A stretch of DNA of 64,000 bases from Streptomyces sp. NBC_01198 (GCF_036010485.1 NZ_CP108568.1:2626001-2690000); one strand, 5' to 3'. Shown: positions 29,512-37,960, counted from the first letter of the stretch. Translations and numbers: made by a program. The notes: a model not told the origin generated them from the sequence alone.

Positions 29512-31536
29512 ATGCACCGCCCGAACGGACCCACCCGCCGCCGGCGCACCCTGACGCTGGCCGCCGCCCTGTCCCTGCTGGCCGGTCTGTCGGTGACCGC
29601 CGTGACCACCGGCGCGGCGCGGGCCGCCGACCCGCAGGCCACCCGGCAGGCGGAATTCGCCGCGGCGGCACGGGAGTTCGGCGTACCGCTGCCCGTACTC
29701 GAAGCGGTGTCGTACTACGAGACCCGCTGGGAGGCGCACGCCGGGCAGGCCGACGCCGAGGCGGGCTACGGCCCGATGAACCTCACCGACCTGACCGCGG
29801 CGACGCTTGACGCGGACGGGCTGAGCACCCAGTCACCGCGCTACGCCGACCTGCTGACCGCCCCCGCCGAGCACACCGCGGCGGCCGCGGCCCACCTGCT
29901 CGGCGTGGACACCGCGGAGGTGACCGGCGACGAGACGCAGAACATCCGCGGCGGCGCGGCCCTGCTCGCCTCGTACGCGAAGGGCTACAGCCACGGCAGG
30001 CTGCCGCGCACCGTCGACGGCTGGTACGGCGCCGCGGCCCGCTACAGCCAGTCCACCGAGGACAAGGTCGCCCGGACCTTCGCCGACGGCGTGTGGTCCA
30101 CGCTGGCCGCCGGGGCCACCCGCACCACCGCGGACGGCCAGCTCGTCACCCTGGCGCCGGTCCGCCGGCTGCACCCGGACCGCGGCGACGTGCGCAAGCT
30201 GGGCCTGACCGAGGTCACCCCGCCCAGGAGCAGCACCCCGGCGGAATGCCCCAAGTCGCTGCACTGCGACGTCATCCCGGGCGCCTACACGCTGCTCGCC
30301 CCGTCGAACCTCGCCGACTACGGCAGCCACGACCTCGCCGACCGCCCCAACGGCGACCTCGACGTCCGCTACATCACCCTGCACAGCACCGACGAGACCT
30401 ACGACGGCACCCTCGACCTCTTCCGCGACCCGACCTACGCGGCCGGCGCCCACTACGTCGTCAGGTCGCAGGACGGCCAGGTCACCCAGATGATCCCGAC
30501 CAAGGACATCGCCTGGGACAGCGCCAACCGCTCCATCTACCAGCACTCCGTGGCCATCGAGCAGGAGGGCTGGGCGACGCACGGCGCCGCCTGGTTCAGC
30601 GAGAACCTCTACCGCTCGACCGCCTCGCTGGTGCGCTACCTGGCCGCGAAGTACGACATCCCGCTGGACCGCGCGCACATCCTCGGCCATGACAACGTGC
30701 CCGGCGGCACCGAGGCCGGGATCGCCACCCAGCACTGGGACCCGGGACCGGGCTGGGACTGGGAGCACTTCTTCGACCTGCTCGGCGCCCCGATCCGGGC
30801 GACCGCCAAGGCGGGCAGCGATGTCGTGGCGATCAAGCCGGGCTACGCGCGCAACCCGCAGACCACGACCTACTGCGACGACGTCCAGGGCTACAAGCAG
30901 TTCCCCGGCCCCTACCGCAGCTTCGACTGCCCGGTGACGTCGGCGGACGCGCCCGCCTCCTTCGTCCCGCTGCACACCGCGCCCAGCACCACCGCGCCAC
31001 TGGTCGCCGACCCCTACCTGCACCCCGACGGTTCCGCCGGGACCAGCGCGATGAACGACTGGGGCGACAAGGCCCCGGCCGGTGAGCAGTACGTCGTCGC
31101 CGACCGCGTACCCGGCTGGACGGCGATCTGGTGGGGCGGCACCGAGGCCTGGCTGCAGGACTCCGCCGCGCACCCCGCGACCGTGCCGGTGAAGGCCGCC
31201 CGCATCGTCCCCAAGGCGGGGGCGGCGTCCATCCCCGTCTACACCACGGCATACCCGGAAGCCTCGGTCTACCCGCCCGACTTCGTCGCCTTCGAGGGCG
31301 GCGCCCCGCGCCCGCAGCTGGCCCGCGCCAAATACTCGATCAAGGCCGGGCAGTCCTACGTCGCGGGAGGTCCGGCCGTCGCCACGGACTCGTACTTCGC
31401 GATCTACTACGACGGGTCGGCTCCCTACGACCAGCACGACTTCGTCGGGACGACGAAGGTCTACGAGATCGTCTACAACCACCGGCTGGCGTTCGTGAAC
31501 GCCGCCGACGTGGACCTGGTCCCGGCCGCCGGCTGA
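29512..31536 (+). CDS. Secreted N-acetylmuramoyl-L-alanine amidase
   Basis: A 674-aa exported protein. Arg-rich n-region, hydrophobic core (LTLAAALSLLAGLSVTAV) and a likely AARA-A cleavage site near residue 42. A helical lytic-type region follows (about 50-200), then an Amidase_2/PGRP domain: YITLHSTDETYDGTLD, AGAHYVVRSQDGQVTQMI, SVAIEQEGWA, ILGHDNVPGG and THWDPGP-like QHWDPGPGWDW, containing the zinc ligands and cleaving the lactyl amide of peptidoglycan. The C-terminal 200 residues look like an SH3-like wall-binding part. GAGGAG six bases before ATG. Confidence 0.9.
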   Translation: MHRPNGPTRRRRTLTLAAALSLLAGLSVTAVTTGAARAADPQATRQAEFAAAAREFGVPLPVLEAVSYYETRWEAHAGQADAEAGYGPMNLTDLTAATLDADGLSTQSPRYADLLTAPAEHTAAAAAHLLGVDTAEVTGDETQNIRGGAALLASYAKGYSHGRLPRTVDGWYGAAARYSQSTEDKVARTFADGVWSTLAAGATRTTADGQLVTLAPVRRLHPDRGDVRKLGLTEVTPPRSSTPAECPKSLHCDVIPGAYTLLAPSNLADYGSHDLADRPNGDLDVRYITLHSTDETYDGTLDLFRDPTYAAGAHYVVRSQDGQVTQMIPTKDIAWDSANRSIYQHSVAIEQEGWATHGAAWFSENLYRSTASLVRYLAAKYDIPLDRAHILGHDNVPGGTEAGIATQHWDPGPGWDWEHFFDLLGAPIRATAKAGSDVVAIKPGYARNPQTTTYCDDVQGYKQFPGPYRSFDCPVTSADAPASFVPLHTAPSTTAPLVADPYLHPDGSAGTSAMNDWGDKAPAGEQYVVADRVPGWTAIWWGGTEAWLQDSAAHPATVPVKAARIVPKAGAASIPVYTTAYPEASVYPPDFVAFEGGAPRPQLARAKYSIKAGQSYVAGGPAVATDSYFAIYYDGSAPYDQHDFVGTTKVYEIVYNHRLAFVNAADVDLVPAAG

Positions 31537-31543
31537 CGGCCGG
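31522..31543. terminator. Hairpin at the amidase/maturase convergent ends
   Basis: CCGGCCG/CGGCCGG with 8-base loop that includes the amidase stop codon. Confidence 0.5.
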
Positions 31544-31582
31544 CCCGGGGGTACCGCACCCGGCGGCGCCCCCGGGCGGCGG

Positions 31583-32851
31583 TCAGCTGTGGACGTCGAG
31601 CGGCGCGCCGGCTCTGAGGCGCTCCACGTCCGCGAGCACCTGGTCGCGGATGTGGGTGATCAGCTTGGCCTGGTCGGTGCAGTACACCGTCGGGTTGAGG
31701 AAGCCGGTGCCCGCCCGGTAGCGGTTGGTGTACTGCCCGCCGCCGCAGATGTCCCGCAGCGAACAGCTCCGGCAGGTCGGCGAGAGGCCGGCGACGCCGC
31801 GCTGGCGTGCGACGACACCGGGGTGCAGGCGCGCCTCGTCGAAGGCGTTGCCGAAGACGTCGAGACCGGTCAGCGGCGCGTCCTGGAAGGTGGACTTCAG
31901 CGCGTCGATCAGCTCGATCGAACCGTCCGTGTCGATCGTCAGCGACTGGAAGTCCTCCAGGCCCACCGCCTCGGTGGTGCTGTGCCCGCCGAGCACCAGA
32001 CCGATGATGCTGTCGAAGAACCGGACGCTCGTCGGCATCGGGACGGTGCGGTACCACCGCTCGAAGATCGGGATCAGCCAGTCGGCGTACGCGGTCCCGC
32101 CCTTGTCCCCGGTCCATCCCGGCGGGGTGTGCTCCCAGTCGTCCAGCGGCAGCAGGAAGTCCACCAGCGGGGCGCCGACCGCCGCGAGCGCCTCGTACGT
32201 CTCCAGTGGGTCGTTCTCGATGTCGACCACGCACAGCACGTTCCGCAGCCGGTCCGGGACGGTCGCCACCTTGCGCAGCGCCTCCACGCCCCGCATGACC
32301 GCGTCGAAACTGCCCTTGCCGTTCGCATACGTGCGGTGCCGGTCGTGCGCGTCGCGCGCGCCGTCCAGGCTGAGGGTGACCTTGATGTCGTGCTTCTCCA
32401 GCACGGCGAGCATGCGCGGGTCGTCCAGCAGGACGCCGTTGGTGGTCACCGACAGGATCGCCTCGATGCCGGCCGGCATGGCGGCCCGGAAGGCGGTGGC
32501 CGCGTAGTCCAGCTCGTCCGCCCCGACCAGCAGCGCCTCGCCGCCGAGGAAGGTGACGATCACCTGCGACAGCTCGTCGCGGTGGGCGGTCAGATGCTCG
32601 GTGATCCGGTACGCGGTCCTGTCGACCGTCTCGCGGGCCATCGCCATCGGCTTGGCCCGCCAGCTCTGGTCCGCCATCTCGTAGATGTAGCAGTAATCGC
32701 AGGCGAGATTGCACCGGCCGTGCACCTTGACGACGAACTGCGTGAAAGGAAGCGGCCGCCAGGACGGATCGGCCAAAGCCGCGTCGACCACCGCGAGGTC
32801 CGGCCATTCCGCGGCCGTGGCAGGCGTGTTGATCAGCGGTATTTCAATCAA
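31583..32851 (-). CDS. Second FxsB-family radical SAM/SPASM peptide maturase
   Basis: A 422-aa radical SAM enzyme clearly related to the FxsB at 8677-9882. It shares RCNLACDYCYIY, NVLCVVDIENDP, DGSIELIDALKS, GLDVFGNAFDEA and the SPASM region CRSCSLRDICGGGQYTNRYRAGTGF. Where FxsB has HGGEP this protein has LGGEALL. The start is TTG with GAGGAG seven bases upstream. The substrate is most likely the 80-aa peptide encoded 96 bp upstream on the same strand, giving a two-gene RiPP cassette with no hydroxylase or conflict module nearby. A cyclophane or other C-C cross-link in the C-terminal GKYQRW is the expected product. Confidence 0.88.
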   Translation of the reverse strand: MIEIPLINTPATAAEWPDLAVVDAALADPSWRPLPFTQFVVKVHGRCNLACDYCYIYEMADQSWRAKPMAMARETVDRTAYRITEHLTAHRDELSQVIVTFLGGEALLVGADELDYAATAFRAAMPAGIEAILSVTTNGVLLDDPRMLAVLEKHDIKVTLSLDGARDAHDRHRTYANGKGSFDAVMRGVEALRKVATVPDRLRNVLCVVDIENDPLETYEALAAVGAPLVDFLLPLDDWEHTPPGWTGDKGGTAYADWLIPIFERWYRTVPMPTSVRFFDSIIGLVLGGHSTTEAVGLEDFQSLTIDTDGSIELIDALKSTFQDAPLTGLDVFGNAFDEARLHPGVVARQRGVAGLSPTCRSCSLRDICGGGQYTNRYRAGTGFLNPTVYCTDQAKLITHIRDQVLADVERLRAGAPLDVHS

Positions 32852-32874
32852 GGAAGATCTCCTCGCCTTATGAC

Positions 32875-32913
32875 CGGGCCGCGACCCGTGGCGTACCGAG
32901 TGGTCGCGGCCCG
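32875..32913 (-). promoter_or_regulatory. Intercistronic hairpin between RiPP precursor and maturase
   Basis: A perfect 12-bp stem CGGGCCGCGACC with its complement, 15-base loop, in the 96-bp gap. It lacks a T-tract, so it may stabilise the precursor message or act as partial terminator. Confidence 0.6.
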
Positions 32914-32947
32914 TACATCGGTGACTTTCACGCGATGAGGGCGGAAG

Positions 32948-33190
32948 TCACCAGCGCTGGTACTTGCCCAGCGGGGAGACCGCCGCGTCCTCGCTCGCCA
33001 CGCGGGTCAGCGCCGCGCCGAGCGCGCTGTGCGCCGGCGCGGAGGCCGCTACCGCCTGCACGTCCGCGGTGCTGGGGGTGGAGGCGGCGGCGGTGCCGGC
33101 CGCCCCGGTGGCGAGGGCGACCGTCGCGGCGGCGCCCGCCGCGACCATGGCCGCCTTCCTGACGGTGCTGCGACCGCTTGATTCAGGCAT
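32948..33190 (-). CDS. Putative RiPP precursor with signal-peptide-like N-terminus, C-terminus SPLGKYQRW
   Basis: An 80-aa peptide. Residues 1-12 are polar with RK, then a long Ala/Gly/Val hydrophobic stretch (about 14-36) ending TAAAST, which looks like a Sec signal sequence. A short helical part follows (ALGAALTRVASED) and the C-terminus is VSPLGKYQRW. AAGGGAG five bases upstream of the ATG. The adjacent FxsB-family maturase and the aromatic/basic C-terminal tripeptides (Y-Q-R, R-W) make it the likely substrate. I do not recognise the family; the alternative is a small secreted protein merely adjacent to the enzyme. Confidence 0.75.
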   Translation of the reverse strand: MPESSGRSTVRKAAMVAAGAAATVALATGAAGTAAASTPSTADVQAVAASAPAHSALGAALTRVASEDAAVSPLGKYQRW

Positions 33191-33266
33191 GGGTACTCCC
33201 TTTCAGGAACGTGCCGTTCTTGATTTCCGCAAGGACCTTGCGCAGTCCGGCCGACATCGGCAGCAT
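33183..33266 (-). CDS. Possible 27-aa leader ORF overlapping the RiPP precursor start
   Basis: ATG at 33266 with GAGGG seven bases upstream encodes MLPMSAGLRKVLAEIKNGTF followed by seven residues, and its TGA overlaps the first codons of the precursor. Spacing suggests translational coupling rather than an independent protein. Confidence 0.4.
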   Translation of the reverse strand: MLPMSAGLRKVLAEIKNGTFLKGSTHA

Positions 33267-33402
33267 GTGAATACCCTCTTCCGGTTGCCGACCGGTTCCC
33301 GGCCAACGGTAGCGACTCCCCGACATTCGAACAACAGTTTCCAAGGACCGAATCCAGCATTTGACCGAGCACTCTTCATGCTAAAGCGGATACTTTGAGG
33401 CC

Positions 33403-33415
33403 GATAGTATCTATC
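33403..33415. promoter_or_regulatory. Perfect palindrome upstream of the second RiPP cassette
   Basis: GATAGTATCTATC, a 13-bp inverted repeat in an unusually AT-rich patch that should contain the precursor promoter. Confidence 0.4.
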
Positions 33416-33441
33416 CCGTACCGCGAGCGGACGGACAGCCC

Positions 33442-33485
33442 AAAAAGGAGCGCGCCGCGGTCGGGTGGCGACCGGGGCGCGCTCC
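33442..33485 (-). terminator. Rho-independent terminator of the RpiR gene
   Basis: 17-bp stem with one mismatch (33447-33463/33469-33485), 5-base loop, followed on the minus strand by five T. Confidence 0.85.
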
Positions 33486-33546
33486 CTGGTGCCCGCCGGC
33501 GGCGGGCTGCGAACGCGGATGACTGCCGGGGGTCGGCGGGCACGGG

Positions 33547-34476
33547 CTAGCCGGGGCGGTCGCCCTCCAGGGCCTCGTGGGTGAGGCGCAGTGCGCGGCT
33601 GGAGGTGTCGAAGGTCCGCTGCGCCACGCAGACGAACAGGCAGTCGACCACCACCAGCTGGCTGATCCTGGACGCCATCGCGCCCGGCCGGAAGGTCGTC
33701 TCGCGGCCCGCGGAGACCAGGACGTGGTCGGCCACGCCCGCCGCCGTCGACAGCGGGTGATTGGTGATCACCACGGTCGTGGCCCCCTCGGCGGAGGCCC
33801 GGCGCAGCGGTTCGAGCACGTCGCGGCTCTCGCCGGAGTGCGAGATCGCGAGGAAGACGTCCCCCGGCCCCAGCAGCACGGCGCTGGTGAGCGCGGACTG
33901 CGAGTCGCCGTGCGCGTGGCACGGCCGGCCGATGCGGGCCAGCTTCTGCTGGAGGTCCTGCGCTACCAGGCCCGACGCGCCGACCCCGGCGATGTGCAGC
34001 TGGCCGCCGCCGCAGACCGCGAGGACCGCCTGGTCCAGCTCCGCGGGATCGAGCTGACTGGCCGTCTCCTGGACGGCCTGCGACTCGGTGTGGACGATCT
34101 TGCCGATGACTTCCGCCGCCGAGTCCTCCGGGGTGATCCCGGCGCTCAGCGTGGAGCGCGGCGCCTGCCGGGCCGCGGACGCCGCCAGCGCCAGGCGCAG
34201 CTCGGGGTAGCCGGCGAAGCCGAGCGCGCGAGCGGTCCGCACGATGGACGACTCGCTGGTCCCGGCCAGCGCGCTCAACTCGGAGATGGTGCTGCGGGCG
34301 ACTTGCGCCGGGTCCTCCACGATGAGCGAGGCGATCCGGGCGGCGGCAGGGGTGAGCGAGGGCAGCAGCCCCCGCACCATGGCGGTGAGCGCGTCGGCCG
34401 AGTCACTGGACGCTGTGGCGTCCCCTGATCGGTCGGTCGGTGACTCCTGGACTATTTGGTGCACGTCACACAGCAT
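33547..34476 (-). CDS. MurR/RpiR family transcriptional regulator
   Basis: A 309-aa regulator. The N-terminal HTH_6 domain (ASLIVEDPAQVARSTISELS, TSESSIVRTARALGFAGYPELR) is followed by a SIS sugar-phosphate binding domain (GVGASGLVAQDLQQKLARIG, ISHSGESRDVLEPLRRA). The SIS ligand is probably an amino-sugar or sugar phosphate. ATG at 34476 has no clear ribosome site; an in-frame GTG four codons on is possible. It is monocistronic with its own terminator, and divergent from a PLP enzyme gene. Confidence 0.9.
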   Translation of the reverse strand: MLCDVHQIVQESPTDRSGDATASSDSADALTAMVRGLLPSLTPAAARIASLIVEDPAQVARSTISELSALAGTSESSIVRTARALGFAGYPELRLALAASAARQAPRSTLSAGITPEDSAAEVIGKIVHTESQAVQETASQLDPAELDQAVLAVCGGGQLHIAGVGASGLVAQDLQQKLARIGRPCHAHGDSQSALTSAVLLGPGDVFLAISHSGESRDVLEPLRRASAEGATTVVITNHPLSTAAGVADHVLVSAGRETTFRPGAMASRISQLVVVDCLFVCVAQRTFDTSSRALRLTHEALEGDRPG

Positions 34477-34606
34477 GCACCGCGAAACGCCCTTCTGGGA
34501 CCTGGGGGTGCGAAATCCCGCCTCCTGGACGGCGGCCGCCGAACGGGCCCTCCCTGGCCGCGGATGTCACACGTCCGGGTGACAGTGGCCGGGGGACAAT
34601 GTCCGG

Positions 34607-35545
34607 GTGCGCGCCGCCCCCTCGCTCCTGGATCCGCAGCCGCCGTCGCCGCTGACCGAGGTCGCAGACGACCGGCTCGAACGGCACGGCGTGCGGCTGC
34701 TGCTCAAGCGGGACGACCTGATCCATCCGGATCTGCCGGGCAACAAGTTCCGCAAGCTGCGGCTGAATCTGGCCGCCGCCGTGGCGGGCGGGCACGACAC
34801 GCTGCTGACCTTCGGCGGCGCCTACTCCAACCACCTGCGGGCGGTCGCGGCGGCCGGCCGGCTGCTCGGGCTGCGCACGGTCGGGGTGGTGCGGGGCGAG
34901 GAGCTGGCCGGGCGCCCGCTCAACTCCTCGCTGGCGGTGGCCGCCGCCGACGGCATGCGGCTGGACTTCCTCGACCGGGCGACGTACCGCCGCAAGGCCG
35001 AGCCGGAGGTGCTGGCCGCGCTGCTCGCCCGGCACGGCCGCGCCTACCTGCTGCCGGAGGGCGGCTCGAACGCGGCGGCGGCCATGGGATGCGCGGACCT
35101 GGGCAGGGAACTGCGCGGCGCCGCCGACGTGGTGGCGGTGGCCTGCGGCACGGGCGGCACGCTCGCCGGGCTGGCGGCGGGGCTGGGCCCGGGACCCGAG
35201 GCGGGGGCGGACGGCGGTCTGGTGGGCGGTACGCCGGCGGGTGCCGTCGCGATCGGCTTCCCGGTGCTGCGCGGGGGCGCGTTCCTGGCCGCGGACGTTC
35301 TGCGGCTCCAGCAGGAGGCGTTCGGCGGGCGGCGCGGGAGCTGGCGGCTCGACGACCGCTTCCATCACGGCGGCTTCGCCCGGACCAGCCCGGCGCTGGA
35401 GGGCTTCGCCGCCGACTTCGCCCGGCGGCACGGCCTGGACCCGGAGCGGGTCTACGTGGCCAAGATGCTGCACGGCGTCATGACGCTGGCCGCCGAGGGT
35501 GCCTTCCCGCCGGGTACCCGGGTGGCCGCGGTGATCACCGGGTGA
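34607..35545 (+). CDS. PLP-dependent ACC deaminase/D-cysteine desulfhydrase family protein
   Basis: A 312-aa tryptophan-synthase-beta-fold enzyme. The PLP lysine lies in LPGNKFRKLRLNL, the substrate loop in GGAYSNHLRA, and the phosphate-binding loop in ACGTGGTLAGLA. Members act on 1-aminocyclopropane-1-carboxylate or D-cysteine; many actinobacterial forms are of uncertain substrate. A Gly/Ala-rich insert (about residues 195-215) is unusual. GTG start. Confidence 0.85.
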   Translation: MRAAPSLLDPQPPSPLTEVADDRLERHGVRLLLKRDDLIHPDLPGNKFRKLRLNLAAAVAGGHDTLLTFGGAYSNHLRAVAAAGRLLGLRTVGVVRGEELAGRPLNSSLAVAAADGMRLDFLDRATYRRKAEPEVLAALLARHGRAYLLPEGGSNAAAAMGCADLGRELRGAADVVAVACGTGGTLAGLAAGLGPGPEAGADGGLVGGTPAGAVAIGFPVLRGGAFLAADVLRLQQEAFGGRRGSWRLDDRFHHGGFARTSPALEGFAADFARRHGLDPERVYVAKMLHGVMTLAAEGAFPPGTRVAAVITG

Positions 35546-35600
35546 CGTGCGCCCGTGCGCCCCTTACGCCGGTCACATCACCCGACCGTAACCTGGGGGC

Positions 35601-36125
35601 ATGATCCGCCCCGCGACCCCCGCCGACCTGCCGGTCCTGCACGCCCTGATCCGCGAACTCGCCGACTACGAGCGGGCGCTGAGCGAGGCGCGGGCCACCG
35701 AGGAGCAACTGCGTACCGCTCTCTTCGGCCCCGACCCGGTCGCCCACGCGCTGATCGCGGCCGACGACACCACCGGCGAGCCGGCCGGCTTCGCCCTGTG
35801 GTTCCGGAACTTCTCCACCTGGACCGGCACCGCGGGGCTGTATCTGGAGGATCTGTACGTACGCCCGCAGGCGCGCGGCGCGGGCCACGGCAAGGCGCTG
35901 CTGGCCGCGCTCGCGGCGATCTGCCTGGAGCGGGGCTGGTCGCGCTTCGAGTGGGCGGTGCTCGACTGGAACGAGAAGGCGCTGGCCGTCTACCGCGCCG
36001 TCGGCGCCCTGCCGCAGGACGGGTGGACCGTGCAGCGCCTGACCGGCCCGGCCCTGGCGGCGCTGGCCGCGCAGGGCGGCGCGGGGCTCCGGTCGGACAA
36101 CCGGACGAACTCGCATGCGAATTGA
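35601..36125 (+). CDS. GNAT family N-acetyltransferase
   Basis: A 174-aa acetyltransferase of the spermidine/diamine acetyltransferase-like branch: MIRPATPADLPVLHALIREL, LYLEDLYVRPQARGAGHGKAL (acetyl-CoA loop) and WAVLDWNEKALAVYRAVGA. The substrate is probably an amine or amino acid. The message may be leaderless: TAACCT ends 6 bases before the ATG. Confidence 0.9.
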   Translation: MIRPATPADLPVLHALIRELADYERALSEARATEEQLRTALFGPDPVAHALIAADDTTGEPAGFALWFRNFSTWTGTAGLYLEDLYVRPQARGAGHGKALLAALAAICLERGWSRFEWAVLDWNEKALAVYRAVGALPQDGWTVQRLTGPALAALAAQGGAGLRSDNRTNSHAN

Positions 36126-36152
36126 GACCTCGGGGAGCTACCCACCGTCCGT

Positions 36153-36173
36153 ACCCATGCGCTTACCATGGGT
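36153..36173. promoter_or_regulatory. Inverted repeat upstream of the anti-sigma gene
   Basis: ACCCATG-N7-CATGGGT in the 200-bp region before the anti-sigma/sigma pair; could be an operator or RNA hairpin. Confidence 0.35.
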
Positions 36174-36325
36174 GACAGGACGGAATCGCTTACCCTTCCT
36201 GAACGGCCCGCGGAACCGTTCGCCCATGGCGGCGACCGTCCTCCGTCCGGGCGACATCAGGGCGCGGATCGCGATAGCGTCGCTGCGAACCAGAGCAATC
36301 ACTGTGTGCCACCTTGGAGGTGAGG

Positions 36326-36739
36326 GTGTCCCAGAGCGCAGGCGAGCCCGGGTCGAAGGACTTCGTCGAGGTCCGGCTGCCCGCGGCGGGGGCGTATCTG
36401 TCGGTCTTGCGGACGGCCACGGCCGGTCTCGCGGCCCGGCTGGACTTCACCCTCGACGAAATCGAGGATCTGCGGATCGCCGTCGACGAGGCGTGCGCGA
36501 TCCTGTTGCAGCAGGCGGTGCCCGGCAGCGTGTTGAGCTGCGTGTTCCGGCTGGTCGGGGATTCGCTGTGGGTGACGGTCGCGGCGCCCACCACCGACGG
36601 CCGGGCCCCGGAGCGCGACACCTTCGCCTGGACGGTGCTCTCCGCACTGGCCGGCGAGGTGGACTCCACCGTCGCCGAGGACAAGACGGTCAGCATCAGT
36701 CTGCACAAGAAGCGCGGCGCCGTTCCCGGGCTGTCGTGA
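36326..36739 (+). CDS. RsbW-type anti-sigma factor (serine kinase-like ATPase)
   Basis: A 137-aa HATPase_c protein: TLDEIEDLRIAVDEACAILL is the N-box region and a degenerate G-region follows (WVTVAAPTTDG). Such proteins bind and hold SigB-class sigma factors, and one is encoded 107 bp downstream. Its position matches UshX/RshA next to sigH in S. coelicolor. GTG at 36326 has GGAGG five bases upstream; TTG at 36314 and GTG at 36320 are also in frame. Confidence 0.85.
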   Translation: MSQSAGEPGSKDFVEVRLPAAGAYLSVLRTATAGLAARLDFTLDEIEDLRIAVDEACAILLQQAVPGSVLSCVFRLVGDSLWVTVAAPTTDGRAPERDTFAWTVLSALAGEVDSTVAEDKTVSISLHKKRGAVPGLS

Positions 36740-36846
36740 TGCTCGCGGACAGGGCGGCGCCGCCGCCGACGACGTCAGGGTCAGCGTGTCCCGGTCCACC
36801 TGCGGGCCGGTGACGGTACAACCGTGCAGGAAGACGGGGAAACGCC

Positions 36847-37935
36847 ATGAGTGCTGAGCTGTCCCGGGGGGAGAACCCCGGCACGCCCGCGGAGCACGAC
36901 CTGCCCGCGGCGCGCGGTCGCGCCTCCGTACCCGCCCAGCAGCCGGACCCCGCGGGTCCGGCCGGGCGGCCGCAGGCGGCTGGCGACGCGGCCAGGCCCC
37001 ATCCCGAGCCCGTGGGCGGGCAGACCCCTAGGGACGCAATGGACGCGGCGGAGCAGGCGAAGGCGATGGAGCAGCAGCCGGACCAGCCGGCCGGGAAGCC
37101 GGCGGGAGAACAGCACGACGAGCACCCGGCGCAGGAACAGCCGCAGGAGCAGCCGGATGAGCAGCCCGCGGCGCACGACCCGCACGACCGGGCCGGCGCA
37201 CGGGCGCTCTTCGTCGAGCTGAGCCGGCTCCCCGAGGGCTCGCCCGAGCGGGCCGAACTGCGCAACCAGCTGGTCCGGATGCACCTGCCGCTGGTCGAGC
37301 ACCTGGCCCGGCGGTTCCGCAACCGCGGCGAGCCGCTGGACGACCTCACCCAGGTCGCCACCATCGGGCTGATCAAGTCGGTGGACCGCTTCGACGTCGA
37401 CCGCGGGGTGGAGTTCTCCACCTACGCCACGCCGACGGTGGTCGGCGAGATCAAACGCCACTTCCGTGACAAGGGGTGGGCGGTACGGGTGCCGCGCCGG
37501 CTGCAGGAACTGCGGCTGGCCCTCACCACCGCGACCGGCGAGCTGTCCCAGCGGCACGGGCGCGCCCCGACCGTGCACGAGCTGGCCGAACACCTCAAGA
37601 TCTCCGAGGAGGAGGTCCTCGAAGGCCTGGAGTCCGCGAACGCGTACAGCACGCTGTCGCTGGACGTCCCCGACACCGACGACGAGTCGCCGGCGGTCGC
37701 CGACACCCTCGGCTCCGAGGACGAGGCCCTGGAGGGCGTCGAATACCGCGAATCCCTCAAGCCGCTGCTCGAACAGCTGCCGCCGCGGGAGAAGACGATT
37801 CTTTTGCTGCGGTTCTTCGGGAATATGACGCAGTCGCAGATCGCGCAAGAGGTGGGAATCTCGCAGATGCATGTCTCGCGCCTTCTCGCGAGGACGCTCG
37901 CGCAACTCCGCGACAAACTCCTGATCGAGGAGTAG
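36847..37935 (+). CDS. sigH: SigB/SigF-class RNA polymerase sigma factor with long N-terminal extension
   Basis: A 362-aa group 3 sigma factor. Region 2 (LVRMHLPLVEHLARRF, DDLTQVATIGLIKSVDRFD, EFSTYATPTVVGEIKRHFRD), region 3 and region 4 (REKTILLLRFFGNMTQSQIA, QMHVSRLLARTLAQLR) are intact. The first 115 residues are Pro/Gln/Glu/Asp low complexity and absent from most SigB-class factors; S. coelicolor SigH is known to have such an extension with shorter isoforms. It is preceded by its probable anti-sigma factor. The symbol follows Streptomyces usage and is not the mycobacterial SigH (that counterpart is sigR at 60412). Confidence 0.85.
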   Translation: MSAELSRGENPGTPAEHDLPAARGRASVPAQQPDPAGPAGRPQAAGDAARPHPEPVGGQTPRDAMDAAEQAKAMEQQPDQPAGKPAGEQHDEHPAQEQPQEQPDEQPAAHDPHDRAGARALFVELSRLPEGSPERAELRNQLVRMHLPLVEHLARRFRNRGEPLDDLTQVATIGLIKSVDRFDVDRGVEFSTYATPTVVGEIKRHFRDKGWAVRVPRRLQELRLALTTATGELSQRHGRAPTVHELAEHLKISEEEVLEGLESANAYSTLSLDVPDTDDESPAVADTLGSEDEALEGVEYRESLKPLLEQLPPREKTILLLRFFGNMTQSQIAQEVGISQMHVSRLLARTLAQLRDKLLIEE

Positions 37936-37960
37936 CCCTTCCCCGGGGCGCGATCCCCGA

